Positions 26,263 to 35,189 are shown, counted from the first letter of the stretch. The stretch: DNA of 64,000 nt from Flavipsychrobacter sp. (GCA_016786615.1 JAEUVX010000003.1:156771-220770); one strand, 5' to 3'. Program-made: numbers and translations. The notes: generated from the letters alone by a model not told the origin.

Positions 26263-26652
26263 TTAACGTTTAGAGAACTGGAAGCTACGGCGGGCTTTCG
26301 CTTTACCAAATTTCTTACGTTCTACCATACGGCTGTCGCGCGTCATCAGGCCTTCTTTCTTCAGTGCCGGACGATACTCAGCGTTTACATCGCACAGTGC
26401 GCGTGCAATAGCCATTTTCACAGCTTCTGCCTGGCCTTTAGGACCGCCACCTGCTACGTTTACCACTACGTCAAAACTTCCTACTGTTTCAGTTGTTTTG
26501 AATGGTAATTCAACCTGGTTTTGCAAGTACATTATCGGAAAATAAGCCTTGTATTCTTTGTCGTTTACCGTGATGTTGCCGGTACCTTTGCTCATGTAAA
26601 CACGGGCAACTGCTTCTTTACGGCGACCAACGGCGTTTTTTTGCTTTTCCAT
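26263..26652 (-). CDS. rpsI: 30S ribosomal protein S9
   Basis: 129 residues. NAVGRRKEAVARVYMSKGTG at the start and RKKFGKAKARRSFQFSKR at the end are S9 signatures; the basic C-terminal tail reaches toward the P-site tRNA. Second gene of the operon, 35 bases after rplM. Confidence 0.97.
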   Translation of the reverse strand: MEKQKNAVGRRKEAVARVYMSKGTGNITVNDKEYKAYFPIMYLQNQVELPFKTTETVGSFDVVVNVAGGGPKGQAEAVKMAIARALCDVNAEYRPALKKEGLMTRDSRMVERKKFGKAKARRSFQFSKR

Positions 26653-26687
26653 TTATTATATAATGGTTTTACTTTTTTAAAGTTTGA

Positions 26688-27140
26688 TTAGTATTTACCA
26701 AATTTCAATTCCTTTGGTTGCTGTGCAGTGTGCGGGTGTGTTGCACCTTCGTACACAAACAGTTTTTTGTACATAGCACGGCCCATACGGTTTTTAGGAA
26801 GCATACCTTTTACGGCGCGCTCTATCATTACGTTCGGACGACGAGCCTGCAGTTCTTTTGCAGTTTCTGCCTTCTGGCCACCAGGGTAGCCGCTATATGT
26901 CTGGTATTCTTTATCTTCCAGTTTGTTGCCGGTCAATACTGCTTTACCGCTGTTTACAACAATTACATAATCACCGCAATCGAAGTGTGGTGTGTAATAT
27001 GCTTTGTGCTTACCGCGCAGTACGCTTGCAATGCGGGTAGTCATACGGCCCAGTGTCATGTTTGTAGCATCTACTACATACCAATCGCGTTTTACGATTT
27101 TTTCGTTGGCCGATTGTGTTTTAAAACTAAGATGTCTCAT
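26688..27140 (-). CDS. rplM: 50S ribosomal protein L13
   Basis: 150 residues. [20 protein letters not shown], then [12 protein letters not shown] and [19 protein letters not shown] are typical of L13. First gene of rplM-rpsI-rpsB-tsf. A well-formed promoter lies 47 bases upstream. Confidence 0.97.
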   Translation of the reverse strand: MRHLSFKTQSANEKIVKRDWYVVDATNMTLGRMTTRIASVLRGKHKAYYTPHFDCGDYVIVVNSGKAVLTGNKLEDKEYQTYSGYPGGQKAETAKELQARRPNVMIERAVKGMLPKNRMGRAMYKKLFVYEGATHPHTAQQPKELKFGKY

Positions 27141-27187
27141 TGTTGTCTTTAAATTATATAGCCACTATGGGCTTTATTTTGGGACGG

Positions 27188-27218
27188 CAAAGGTAAGACC
27201 GCTATTTTTCACTACCAA
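27188..27218 (-). promoter_or_regulatory. Promoter of the rplM operon (TTG-N20-TACCTTTG)
   Basis: On the minus strand TTG (27218-27216) and TACCTTTG (27195-27188) are 20 bases apart, the best match to the Bacteroidota -33/-7 consensus in the window. The leader to the rplM ATG is about 40 bases. Confidence 0.65.
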
Positions 27219-27424
27219 GAAATTCATGAAGTTTTTTTATCGTGCCGTTGCAACACATTGATTATCAATAATAATTTCGTAAAAAAGTTATTGACATGGC
27301 TGTATAACAGGGCTTTTTGATGCCTGAAAACAGGCTGCAAACGGTGGATATATATATAATAGGATGCTATGCACGCACCGGGGATGGTGTCGCGGCTGTA
27401 TAAATGGCTGGTGTGGTGTGCCTA

Positions 27425-27721
27425 TTAGCCTACTTGTTTCAGTATCTCTCGCTGAGAGCTTTCTATGCATTGCTGAAACCTTGCGTACCAGTCCTTCCAG
27501 TCGGGGCCTGTCATTTCGCGTTTCAGGTTGGCTTCGAAATCGGCGAGGGTGTCATAGCCTTCTTCGAGTATGAGGCGGTAAGATGCACCGGTGAAATCTG
27601 TTAGTATCCTTTTAGACTTGCCATCGGGGAACATACCTTTCTGCTGGCCCTCATCTATCAGGGCTTTGGCTTGCCTGTACTGGCCAAACTTGAGCTGGAA
27701 AATTTCTCGAACGATATACAT
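27425..27721 (-). CDS. Conserved hypothetical small protein, possibly dimeric alpha-beta barrel (NIPSNAP-like)
   Basis: 98 residues: MYIVREIFQLKFGQYRQAKA, LTDFTGASYRLILEEGYDTL, ANLKREMTGPDWKDWYARFQ, ending SSQREILKQVG. The order strand-helix-strand-helix and its length fit the dimeric alpha-beta barrel fold (ABM, NIPSNAP, EthD types); I recall similar unnamed Bacteroidota proteins. No signal peptide. Single gene on the minus strand between the ribosomal operon promoter and a repeat element. Function unknown. Confidence 0.65.
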   Translation of the reverse strand: MYIVREIFQLKFGQYRQAKALIDEGQQKGMFPDGKSKRILTDFTGASYRLILEEGYDTLADFEANLKREMTGPDWKDWYARFQQCIESSQREILKQVG

Positions 27722-27765
27722 ATTGCGGGATTTCCTACTAAGTTACGAAGATGAAGTACTAATTG

Positions 27766-27936
27766 CGTCATTGCGAGGAACGAAGCAATCTAATCATAAT
27801 ATGGAGTATTCCTTGAGCGAGTATTTTACTTTCTTTTCCGGAAAAGAAAGTAAAGGCTCGCGTAGGGCGACGCTCATTTCGCAAGGTTGCTTCGCTATCA
27901 CTCGCCCCGAAGTATCGGGATGCGAACACAATGACG
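27766..27936. repeat. 171-bp nested inverted-repeat element (MITE/REP-like)
   Basis: Four pairs of inverted words are nested about one centre: CGTCATTG (27766-27773) with CAATGACG (27929-27936); CGAAGCAA (27781-27788) with TTGCTTCG (27887-27894); TGAGCG (27814-27819) with CGCTCA (27871-27876); and a 30-bp perfect palindrome at 27825-27854 centred on CCGG. A small CCCGA/TCGGG stem lies in the right arm. The left end GTCATTGCGAGGAACGAAGC resembles an intergenic repeat widespread in bacterial genomes. It contains no open frame. Confidence 0.65.
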
Positions 27937-27944
27937 AGAGAACA

Positions 27945-29165
27945 TTACCCCTCCCACCGCCTTACCACCAGCGAAGAATTGGTACCACCAAAGCCAAATG
28001 AATTGGACAGGAACAGGTCGAAGTCTTTCTTCAGTGTTTGTGGTATCACGTTTATTTTGGCGCTGTGCTCGTCCGGGTTTTCAAAGTTGATGTTCGGAGC
28101 TATAAAGCTGTTCTGCATCATCAGCATGCTATACACTATCTCGCTTGCACCTGCCATCCAGCATTCGTGTCCCGTCATGCTCTTGGTACTGCTTACCGGT
28201 ACTTTGCCACCAAACACTTCGTATATCGCTTCGGCCTCGCTGCCATCGCCTGCAGGCGTGCTGGTAGCATGGGCGTTTATGTATTGTATATCGGCCGGGG
28301 TATAGCCACTGCCTGCAAGGGCGCGGCTTATAGAGCGTACCTGCCCTTCGGTACTTGGGTTGCTTATGTGCTGGCCATTGCTGCTAAAGCCATAGCCCAG
28401 CACCTCTGCCAGTATGGTAGCACCACGTGCCTGTGCACTTTCAAGGCTTTCCAGTATCACAGTTGCGGCACCACCACCGGGTACAAGACCATCCCTGTCC
28501 CTATCAAACGGGCGGGAAGCACGTGCAGGTTCGTCCTCTCGTGTACTAAAGGTACCCAGTGCATCGAAGTTGGGCATTGAGTAGATGTTTATCTCTTGCG
28601 CACCACCACATATCACACGGTCTTGCAGGCCTTGTTTTATAAACATGTAGCCCATGCCTATGCTGTGCGAACCACTGGCACATGCCGCACTAATGGTAAA
28701 GTTGATACCACGCAGTTTGAAGATGGTTGCAAGGTTCATCGTCACCGTACTATTCAGCACCTGGAAAACCGAGCCACTGCCTACCAGCATGGTGTCTTTC
28801 TTTTCGCGCACCAGGTCTATGCCCTCTATCACGGGTTGGGCACAGCTATCGTTGCCATATACGATGCCTGTTTCGTGGGTGTCGAAGTAGTCAGTCGTCA
28901 TGCCTGCCTGTGCCATAGCCTCTATGGTTGCCATGTAGGCAAACTCTGCATGTTCGGGCATCATAATGCGGGAACGGCGGTCGAGCAGACCCTTCAGTTG
29001 CGGACGCTCTACAAAGCCCGTCAGGCCACTGCGGTAGCCCATCTCTTTGCGGCGGGGGTCCAGTATTATACCACTCCTGCCTTCAAACAACGACTTTGCT
29101 ACTTCTTCCCTGTTCTTGCCAAGCGAAGAATAGATACCTAACCCTGTGATGACTACACGACTCAT
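27945..29165 (-). CDS. Beta-ketoacyl-ACP synthase (FabF/KAS II type)
   Basis: 406 residues from ATG 29165 (MSRVVITGLGIYSSLG, the normal KAS start). The Cys-His-His triad is complete: Cys162 in ISAACASGSHSIG, His299 in NAHATSTPAGDGSEA and His333 in KSMTGHECWMAG, with Lys328. Gly-rich VPGGGAATVILE and the C-terminal NSFGFGGTNSSLVV are also present. It condenses malonyl-ACP with an acyl-ACP. There is no other fatty acid gene adjacent; TAL and fabG 4-6 kb away suggest a link to aryl-polyene or flexirubin synthesis, but it may equally be a second FabF. The stop is 8 bases from the repeat element. Confidence 0.9.
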   Translation of the reverse strand: MSRVVITGLGIYSSLGKNREEVAKSLFEGRSGIILDPRRKEMGYRSGLTGFVERPQLKGLLDRRSRIMMPEHAEFAYMATIEAMAQAGMTTDYFDTHETGIVYGNDSCAQPVIEGIDLVREKKDTMLVGSGSVFQVLNSTVTMNLATIFKLRGINFTISAACASGSHSIGMGYMFIKQGLQDRVICGGAQEINIYSMPNFDALGTFSTREDEPARASRPFDRDRDGLVPGGGAATVILESLESAQARGATILAEVLGYGFSSNGQHISNPSTEGQVRSISRALAGSGYTPADIQYINAHATSTPAGDGSEAEAIYEVFGGKVPVSSTKSMTGHECWMAGASEIVYSMLMMQNSFIAPNINFENPDEHSAKINVIPQTLKKDFDLFLSNSFGFGGTNSSLVVRRWEG

Positions 29166-29285
29166 GGCTGCAAAATAATTTAAAAATCGCATCTCTGAAA
29201 TACCATATTGTCACATTGATAACATCGGAGGCACTGATTTTTTTAAAGTTCATTCGTTACTTTAGTACCAATATCGCACAACACT

Positions 29286-30758
29286 ATGACGAAAACCGCT
29301 GCTACTGATAATAATGGCATCAGCATAAAACCCGAATTACTGCAAAAGCTGCTATGGCCTGTTTTTGCCGTCTATTGCCTGCTGGTAGTGATGGGTGTAA
29401 TGAACCACGAATCTTGGGCAGATGAGGCACAGGCATGGTTGCTGGCAAGGGATAATACCCCCGCAGCTATCATAAAAATACTGCCCGATGAGGGGCATCC
29501 CCCCTTCTGGTATGTGCCGTTGTATATAATGTCTCATGCAGGATTGCCCTACGAGTCTATGAAATGGCTTGCAGGCATTGCCATGATGCTGGCCGCATAC
29601 TTATTGATGTTTCGCACACGGGCCAATATTGTGCTGAAGCTCTTAATACCATTCAGTTATTTCTTCCTGTACGAGTACTCGCTGATAGGGCGCAGCTATA
29701 GCATAGCGGTGTTGCTGTCTATGCTCATCATCGCACTCTATGAAAAACGCTTTGAGAAACCCTGGCTGTTTGCGTTGTGCGTGGTAGCACTGGGCAATAC
29801 GCATGTTATCACTGTCGGTTTTGCAGTAGCCATCATGGCGGTGTATGTTGCAGATGCTGTACAATACAAAAAGCTGAGTGGCAAAGTATATGCAGCTATT
29901 GCCATCATGGCGATGGGGCTATTATACCTGTTGCCATATATGAGCAGCAGCCAGATGGCACCGTATTACGAGAAACAGGTAGAGCAACCCTCGAATCACA
30001 TAAAAGCCGCTATAGGCAACGCTTTGGTAGCTGGTAATAATAGTTTTATTGCTTTGGCAATATTCCTTGCCCTGCTTGTGTTGCTGCTGAAATACACAAA
30101 ACCTTTTTTCATAGCCGTTTGCGGTATTGCGGGTTTGTTTTTTGTAGTTGCTGTTGCCTACGAATCTAAAATCCGTCATCAGGGGCTGATGTTTATCATG
30201 CTGCTGGTAGCTTATATTCTTACAGATTATTACAAAAACGATAAGCTGAACCTGCGGAAAATCAGCATACCTGCCGAGTTGTATGGCAGCTGGCTATTAG
30301 CCGCTACGGTACTGTTACAACTATCAGCTACTTTTAAAAGCTACAAGGCCGATAATGAAAAACTGTTTTCCGGCTCGAAGGAAGTTGCGGAGTACCTGCA
30401 GGATAATATGAGCGATTCTACCATCGTAGTAGCATACCAGGCTACCAGTACTTTATCGGTACTGCCATATATGCCAAAGGAGTTGCAGTTTTACTACGCC
30501 GAATGTGAACGCTACGGTACGTACTATGTGTATGATACCTGCTTCAAAAAAGAAATATGGATGTATCCTGTAGATTATGCGGTGAAGGTAGCACACGACC
30601 ATTTTCCGGATAAACTGAAAGATGTAATCTTCCTGTTCAACTATCCTATACAACAACAAACACAAAAATACCTCGACCTGCAATACACTACATCGGAGTC
30701 TACCCTGCTATGGGACGAACGCTTTTTCGTATATAAGTTCAAACAGGGGGTAAAGTAA
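29286..30758 (+). CDS. Multi-spanning membrane protein, GT-C glycosyltransferase-like
   Basis: 490 residues, about 10-12 hydrophobic segments. After the first membrane helix comes HESWADEAQAWLLARDNTP, with Asp46-Glu47 in the first periplasmic loop, where GT-C transferases hold the catalytic acid; EGHPPFWYVPLY is a second typical loop. The C-terminal ~130 residues are soluble (SGSKEVAEYLQDNMSDSTIV onward). Predicted to move a sugar from a polyprenyl-phosphate donor to an envelope acceptor. Not closely similar to the GT at 10199. Alone in its transcript. Confidence 0.7.
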   Translation: MTKTAATDNNGISIKPELLQKLLWPVFAVYCLLVVMGVMNHESWADEAQAWLLARDNTPAAIIKILPDEGHPPFWYVPLYIMSHAGLPYESMKWLAGIAMMLAAYLLMFRTRANIVLKLLIPFSYFFLYEYSLIGRSYSIAVLLSMLIIALYEKRFEKPWLFALCVVALGNTHVITVGFAVAIMAVYVADAVQYKKLSGKVYAAIAIMAMGLLYLLPYMSSSQMAPYYEKQVEQPSNHIKAAIGNALVAGNNSFIALAIFLALLVLLLKYTKPFFIAVCGIAGLFFVVAVAYESKIRHQGLMFIMLLVAYILTDYYKNDKLNLRKISIPAELYGSWLLAATVLLQLSATFKSYKADNEKLFSGSKEVAEYLQDNMSDSTIVVAYQATSTLSVLPYMPKELQFYYAECERYGTYYVYDTCFKKEIWMYPVDYAVKVAHDHFPDKLKDVIFLFNYPIQQQTQKYLDLQYTTSESTLLWDERFFVYKFKQGVK

Positions 30759-30820
30759 GATATGATGTAATGTACCTGACTAACCACTAAGTGTATGAGC
30801 AATACGCTGATGATGTCGCA

Positions 30821-31807
30821 CTAACCCATAGCTACCATATTATACCGCTCTCTGTATTGCAATGGCGACATACCGGTAATTTTCCTGAACACCTCACGAA
30901 ATGCTTTTACATCCGTATAGCCCACATCGTACATTACTTCGTTGACCGTTTTATTGCTGCTTTCAAAGGCTTTCTTTGCAGATTCTACCTTTACCCGCTG
31001 TGCATATTCCAGCGGTGTATTGCCTGTGGCTTTTATGAAACGCCTGTCGAAGTTTCGCCTGCCTAGGGCAAACATCGCAGACAATTGCTCCGCCGAAATC
31101 TTTTCGTCCAGCCTGCTTTCTATATATGCCTGTGCTTTCTTTACCACTTCATCGCCATGCAGCTTCTGCCCGGTAAATATGCTGAAGGGCGATTGGCTGT
31201 TTCTATCCATTTCTACCTGATAGATTTTACTGCAAAAGATGGCTGCTTCCCTGCCATAGTATTTCTCTACCAGGTATATCACTAGGTTCAGGAAGGAGTA
31301 TGCGCCACCGTTTGTATAGATACCATTTTCGTCGGTTATCAATTGGTCGGCCTGTAGGTTAATGTCAGGAAACATATTCCTGAACTTATCGGCATGCGCC
31401 CAATGTGTAGAGCAGTTTTTACCATCCAGCAATCCTGAAGATGCCAGTATAAATGCACCCGAACACATCGTTGCTACCTCTGCGCCGTTTTTGTATTGTT
31501 TCTTTATCCAGTCTATAAGCTGCTTGTCTTCTTTCTTTTCCAACTTATAGTTGTGTGTGGTAGATGGAAGTATGATGAGGTGCGTTTTGCTGATGTCCAG
31601 CACATTAGTTTCCGGCTTCACAGTAATCATGCCTTGCACTTCTTCTTTCTTACACGTGCCAGCCAGCTCTATTTTGAAGAGTTCTTTTTTACCTGTTCCC
31701 ACCCTGTATTCATTGGCTGTGGTAAATATCTCGTAAGCGCCTGCAATGCAGGCTATCGTACTCAGGTTACTTTGCCCACCCGGAAATATTATGGTAAGAT
31801 GTTTCAT
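30821..31807 (-). CDS. GlxA family transcriptional regulator (DJ-1/PfpI-like domain plus AraC HTH)
   Basis: 328 residues from ATG 31807. The N-terminal domain (1-~190) is amidase/DJ-1-like: LTIIFPGGQSNLST, HLIILPSTTHNY and TMCSGAFILASSGLLDGKNC with the nucleophile-elbow Cys. The C-terminal ~100 residues are an AraC-type double helix-turn-helix: QLSAMFALGRRNFDRRFIKATG and EVMYDVGYTDVKAFREVFRKITGMSPLQYR. Such proteins are usually activators or repressors of nearby genes. It is divergent from the AHSA1 gene, 138 bases apart, each with a TAnnTTTG element. A TTG further upstream (31855) lies before the promoter element and is rejected as start. Confidence 0.88.
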   Translation of the reverse strand: MKHLTIIFPGGQSNLSTIACIAGAYEIFTTANEYRVGTGKKELFKIELAGTCKKEEVQGMITVKPETNVLDISKTHLIILPSTTHNYKLEKKEDKQLIDWIKKQYKNGAEVATMCSGAFILASSGLLDGKNCSTHWAHADKFRNMFPDINLQADQLITDENGIYTNGGAYSFLNLVIYLVEKYYGREAAIFCSKIYQVEMDRNSQSPFSIFTGQKLHGDEVVKKAQAYIESRLDEKISAEQLSAMFALGRRNFDRRFIKATGNTPLEYAQRVKVESAKKAFESSNKTVNEVMYDVGYTDVKAFREVFRKITGMSPLQYRERYNMVAMG

Positions 31808-31830
31808 GCTGTGGCTGTTTGTTATACAGG

Positions 31831-31838
31831 CAAATATA
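31831..31838 (-). promoter_or_regulatory. Possible -7 element of the GlxA-type regulator (TATATTTG)
   Basis: TATATTTG on the minus strand, 23 bases before ATG 31807. TTG at 31855-31853 leaves a short 14-base spacer. Confidence 0.4.
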
Positions 31839-31903
31839 TGAATTGTCCAAATCAACCCGTTATAATGTCCATTTTACACCCCGGATAGATTGGGACAACG
31901 GGG

Positions 31904-31911
31904 TAGCTTTG
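31904..31911 (+). promoter_or_regulatory. Possible -7 element of the double AHSA1 gene (TAGCTTTG)
   Basis: TAGCTTTG, 34 bases before ATG 31946. The -33 region is not convincing. Confidence 0.35.
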
Positions 31912-31945
31912 CTTTATCAAACCTCAATAATCTAAAAACTGAAGC

Positions 31946-32827
31946 ATGACAACACAGGATTTTACAACATCGATAGTAGTAGACCAATCTCCCAAAGAAG
32001 TATTTGCTGCCGTTACCAATGTGCGCGGCTGGTGGAGCGAAGAAATAACAGGTGGTACCGCAAAGCTGAATGATGTATTCAACTATCATTTCAAAGATGT
32101 ACATAGGTGTACCATCAAACTGATAGAAGTAGTACCGAATGAAAAAGTTGTGTGGCATGTGCTCGATAATTATTTCAACTTTACACAAGACAAGAGCGAA
32201 TGGAAAGACACAACGATGAGTTTTGTGATTACCGAACAGGACGGCAAAACACACCTGCGTGTTACGCATCACGGACTGGTATCTGCTTACGAATGTTTTG
32301 AAGTATGCAGTAATGCATGGACACGCTATGTGCAGCAAAGCCTCTACAAGCTGATAACTACCGGCAAAGGAGAACCAAACTCTAAAGAAGCGGATATCAA
32401 TTACAGTACTACGTTTCTGGTAGATAAATCTCCTGCCGAAGTATTCAATGCCATCAACAATGTGCCTGCATGGTGGAGCGAAGCATTCACAGGTAGTTCT
32501 GATAAACTGGGAGATGAGTTTGATGTAACCTTTGCAGATATACACTATTCAAAACACAGGCTGACAGAACTGGTACCCAACAAAAAAATAGTATGGCTGG
32601 TAACAGATAGCAAGCTGAATTTCCTGAAAGACAAAGAAGAGTGGAACGGCACTAAAAACATCTTCGAGATTGTAGAGCAGGATGGCAGAACACAGGTACA
32701 CTTTACCCACGAAGGGCTGGTACCAACGATAGAATGTTTTGGTGATTGCTCTAAAGGGTGGACACAATACATACAAAGCCTGCACGATTATATAGCGACA
32801 GGCAAAGGAGAACCTTTCCGCAACTAA
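31946..32827 (+). CDS. Tandem-duplicated SRPBCC/AHSA1 domain protein
   Basis: 293 residues made of two copies of one START-like (AHSA1) domain, about residues 1-145 and 150-293. Matched pieces are [21 protein letters not shown] against [34 protein letters not shown] against [13 protein letters not shown], and [18 protein letters not shown] against [17 protein letters not shown]. Both end TGKGEP. AHSA1-like proteins form a hydrophobic pocket for small ligands or act in stress response; ligand unknown. The fused double copy may work as an intramolecular dimer. Expression is likely linked to the divergent GlxA-type regulator. A terminator follows. Confidence 0.85.
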   Translation: MTTQDFTTSIVVDQSPKEVFAAVTNVRGWWSEEITGGTAKLNDVFNYHFKDVHRCTIKLIEVVPNEKVVWHVLDNYFNFTQDKSEWKDTTMSFVITEQDGKTHLRVTHHGLVSAYECFEVCSNAWTRYVQQSLYKLITTGKGEPNSKEADINYSTTFLVDKSPAEVFNAINNVPAWWSEAFTGSSDKLGDEFDVTFADIHYSKHRLTELVPNKKIVWLVTDSKLNFLKDKEEWNGTKNIFEIVEQDGRTQVHFTHEGLVPTIECFGDCSKGWTQYIQSLHDYIATGKGEPFRN

Positions 32828-32832
32828 AAACA

Positions 32833-32857
32833 AAAGGGCAGCTGATGGCTGCCCTTT
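32833..32857. terminator. Bidirectional terminator between AHSA1 gene and fabG
   Basis: AAAGGGCAGC / GCTGCCCTTT, a 10-bp stem with 5-base loop between convergent genes, A-rich on the left and T/A-rich on the right. Confidence 0.75.
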
Positions 32858-32878
32858 ATAATATCGTGTTGTGTACTA

Positions 32879-33607
32879 CTAAGTGTACAATGCACCGTTG
32901 ATAGATATTACCTGACCACTGATGTAGCCTGCATTTTTACCTGCAAGGAAACCTGCTAACTCAGCCACTTCTTCAGCAGTGCCAAAGCGTTTCATCGGTA
33001 TCATGCCTACCAAGTCTTTTTCGTCAAGGTCGCCTGTCATATCTGTTTTGATAAAGCCCGGTGCAATGGCGTTTACTGTGATGTTGCGTTTTGCAATCTC
33101 CTGCGCCAGTGCTTTGGTAGCACCTATCATACCTGCTTTCGCTGCACTGTAGTTTACCTGTCCAGGCATACCTTTTATACCACTCAGCGATACCATATTA
33201 ATGATACGGCCAAAGCGGTTCATCAGCATCGGGTTCAATACCGTTTTGGTAACGTTGTACATGCCTTGCAGGCTTGTATCCAGTACGCTGTCCCACTGCT
33301 CATCGGTCATGCTCATCAGCAATGTATCTTGTCTGATACCTGCATTATTTACCAGTACTTCTATGATGTGTTCTTTGTTTGCTTCCATCCAGCCACCCAG
33401 TACTTGCTGCACATCTTCCTTGCTGGCAACATCAAAGTTCAGCACTTGTGCATCTACGCCTTTTTCTTTTGCAAGCGCAGCTGTTTCTTCAGCAGCAGCT
33501 TTATTGCCTTTGTAGTTTACAAGTATGTTATAGCCCATCTCTGCCAGCTTCAGGCATGTAGCACGGCCTATACCGCGAGAGCCACCTGTTACCAATGCGT
33601 ATTTCAT
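32879..33607 (-). CDS. fabG: 3-oxoacyl-ACP reductase (SDR family, FabG)
   Basis: 242 residues. NADP-binding TGGSRGIG (7-14), NNAG (87-90), catalytic Ser140, Tyr153 and Lys157 (YSAAK) and the NAIAPGFIKTDMT segment are all present. It reduces 3-oxoacyl-ACP to 3-hydroxyacyl-ACP. Its ATG comes one base after the TAL stop, so translation is coupled. The pairing with an aromatic ammonia-lyase points to an aryl-primed (aryl-polyene/flexirubin) pathway rather than the housekeeping fatty acid role; this is inference. Confidence 0.88.
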   Translation of the reverse strand: MKYALVTGGSRGIGRATCLKLAEMGYNILVNYKGNKAAAEETAALAKEKGVDAQVLNFDVASKEDVQQVLGGWMEANKEHIIEVLVNNAGIRQDTLLMSMTDEQWDSVLDTSLQGMYNVTKTVLNPMLMNRFGRIINMVSLSGIKGMPGQVNYSAAKAGMIGATKALAQEIAKRNITVNAIAPGFIKTDMTGDLDEKDLVGMIPMKRFGTAEEVAELAGFLAGKNAGYISGQVISINGALYT

Positions 33608-33608
33608 G

Positions 33609-35162
33609 TTAAATCTTCTTTTTGAATTGTGCTACTACGTCTGTATCTATCATCCATTGCTTTACCTGTTGCAGGTTTGGCGATGCCGAGAAATCGTCTT
33701 TGAAGAACGGGAACAGTTTGCGCACACCATTGTACATCCACTTGGTAGATGGTGCCAGCTTGTTGCTGAAACCACGCAAGTCTATAGCCTGCACCAGTGC
33801 CACAGCTTCTACTGCCAGTACTTCGTATGCATTTTCTATTACGCGGCTGCACATCATGGCAGCATTGCAACCCATGCTCACTATATCCTGGTTGTCGTTG
33901 TTGTTTGGTATGCTGTGTATATACATCGGGTTGCTCAGTGTCTGGTTTTCTGCAACGGTACTTGTTGCAGGGTACTGCATACCCTGTATACCAAAGTTCA
34001 AACCAAGCTTGCCTGCATTGGCAAACGGTGGCAGCTTCTGGTTCAGATGAGGATTAAGCAGGAAGTTCAATTGACGCTCTGACAACATAGACAGCTTTGT
34101 TACAGCTATCTTCAGTTTATCCATTTCCAGTGCAATATAGTCGCCGTGGAAGTTGCCACCGTGGAAGATGTTTTTATTCTTGCGGTCAACAACTGGATTG
34201 TCGTTTACAGAGTTCAACTCGTTTACAATCACTTTCTCTGTATTCAGCACTGTGTCGAATATCGGACCCAGTATCTGCGGCACGCAACGCAGTGAGTAGT
34301 ATTCCTGTACTTTATCTTCTATTACGTCAACAGTTACTTTCTTATCATACAGATGTTCGTGGCGTTTGCGCATCAGCTTACTGTCTTTGCCAAGTATGCG
34401 CATCCACTCTGCTACCGCACGTTGTCCGTTGTGTTGTTTTACATTGTTCAGTTCGGCAGAAAAATGGTCGTCGTACGCTTCCATCATTTCATTCACCATC
34501 AGCGACATCAGCATACTCCACACTACCAGCCTGTGCGCCATTATCACATTCACACCACCAATACCCGTCATAGCCGATGTACCATTGAGCATACCCAATC
34601 CTTCGCGGATGTATATGTCCATAGGTTTCAGCCCCAGCTCTTTATATACTTTCTTAGCAGGCGTTACTTTGCCTTTGTACCAGAAGTTGCCTTCGCCTAT
34701 CAGACCCAATGCAAGATGTGCAAGCTGTACAAGGTCGCCACTGGCACCAACGCCACCATGCGCATATACACAAGGATATGCTTCATTATTCAGCAGGTCG
34801 GTCATCAGCTGCACTGTGTCCGGGTGTATGCCCGAAAAGCCGAGCAGCATCGTATGCAGCCTTGCCAGCAACATAGCCCTGCTATGCATGGGCGATAATA
34901 ACTGCCCCATACCCGAACTATGGCTGCGGATAAGGTTGTACTGCAATTGCTTGCGGTCAGTATCGTTGATGCGGTATTGCGCCATAGGGCCAAAACCGGT
35001 ATTGATACCGTATATCAGTTTATCTGTAGAAAACGATTTCAGGAAGTTGTAACTCTGTGTTACTTCTTTGATGGCAGGTGCAGCAATATTTACTTCTTTT
35101 TGCTGAAGTACTATCTGCTCAAACGCCGCTAAATCTATTGCTTTGCCCCCAAGGGATACCAT
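33609..35162 (-). CDS. Aromatic amino acid ammonia-lyase, probably tyrosine ammonia-lyase (HAL/PAL/TAL family)
   Basis: 517 residues from ATG 35162. The MIO cofactor triad is Ala140-Ser141-Gly142 in GGVGASGDLVQLAHLAL. The catalytic Tyr51 lies in YGINTGFGPMAQYR. NDNPVVD, NFHGDYIALEMDKL and SIPNNNDNQDIVSMG are family blocks. The whole sequence resembles the Flavobacterium johnsoniae tyrosine ammonia-lyase as I remember it, including QLQYNLIRSHSSG in the substrate-selectivity region, more than HutH. It would release ammonia from tyrosine to give p-coumarate, the starter of flexirubin-type pigments. Histidine as substrate is the alternative; no other hut genes are nearby. A TTG at 35192 lies inside a promoter-like box and is not used. 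Confidence 0.85.
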   Translation of the reverse strand: MVSLGGKAIDLAAFEQIVLQQKEVNIAAPAIKEVTQSYNFLKSFSTDKLIYGINTGFGPMAQYRINDTDRKQLQYNLIRSHSSGMGQLLSPMHSRAMLLARLHTMLLGFSGIHPDTVQLMTDLLNNEAYPCVYAHGGVGASGDLVQLAHLALGLIGEGNFWYKGKVTPAKKVYKELGLKPMDIYIREGLGMLNGTSAMTGIGGVNVIMAHRLVVWSMLMSLMVNEMMEAYDDHFSAELNNVKQHNGQRAVAEWMRILGKDSKLMRKRHEHLYDKKVTVDVIEDKVQEYYSLRCVPQILGPIFDTVLNTEKVIVNELNSVNDNPVVDRKNKNIFHGGNFHGDYIALEMDKLKIAVTKLSMLSERQLNFLLNPHLNQKLPPFANAGKLGLNFGIQGMQYPATSTVAENQTLSNPMYIHSIPNNNDNQDIVSMGCNAAMMCSRVIENAYEVLAVEAVALVQAIDLRGFSNKLAPSTKWMYNGVRKLFPFFKDDFSASPNLQQVKQWMIDTDVVAQFKKKI

Positions 35163-35189
35163 ATTCAATAAGGATAATTGTAAAGTGTG

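Noticed and set aside
27245-27424. Possible small RNA or tRNA-like structure between rplM and the small hypothetical gene
   Set aside because: Only short hairpins (GCCTG/CAGGC) are seen; no cloverleaf, no terminator, no promoter.
33609-35162. Histidine ammonia-lyase (hutH) as the first name
   Set aside because: Resemblance to the F. johnsoniae tyrosine lyase is stronger, it is paired with fabG, and no hut genes are near; histidine use is not fully excluded.
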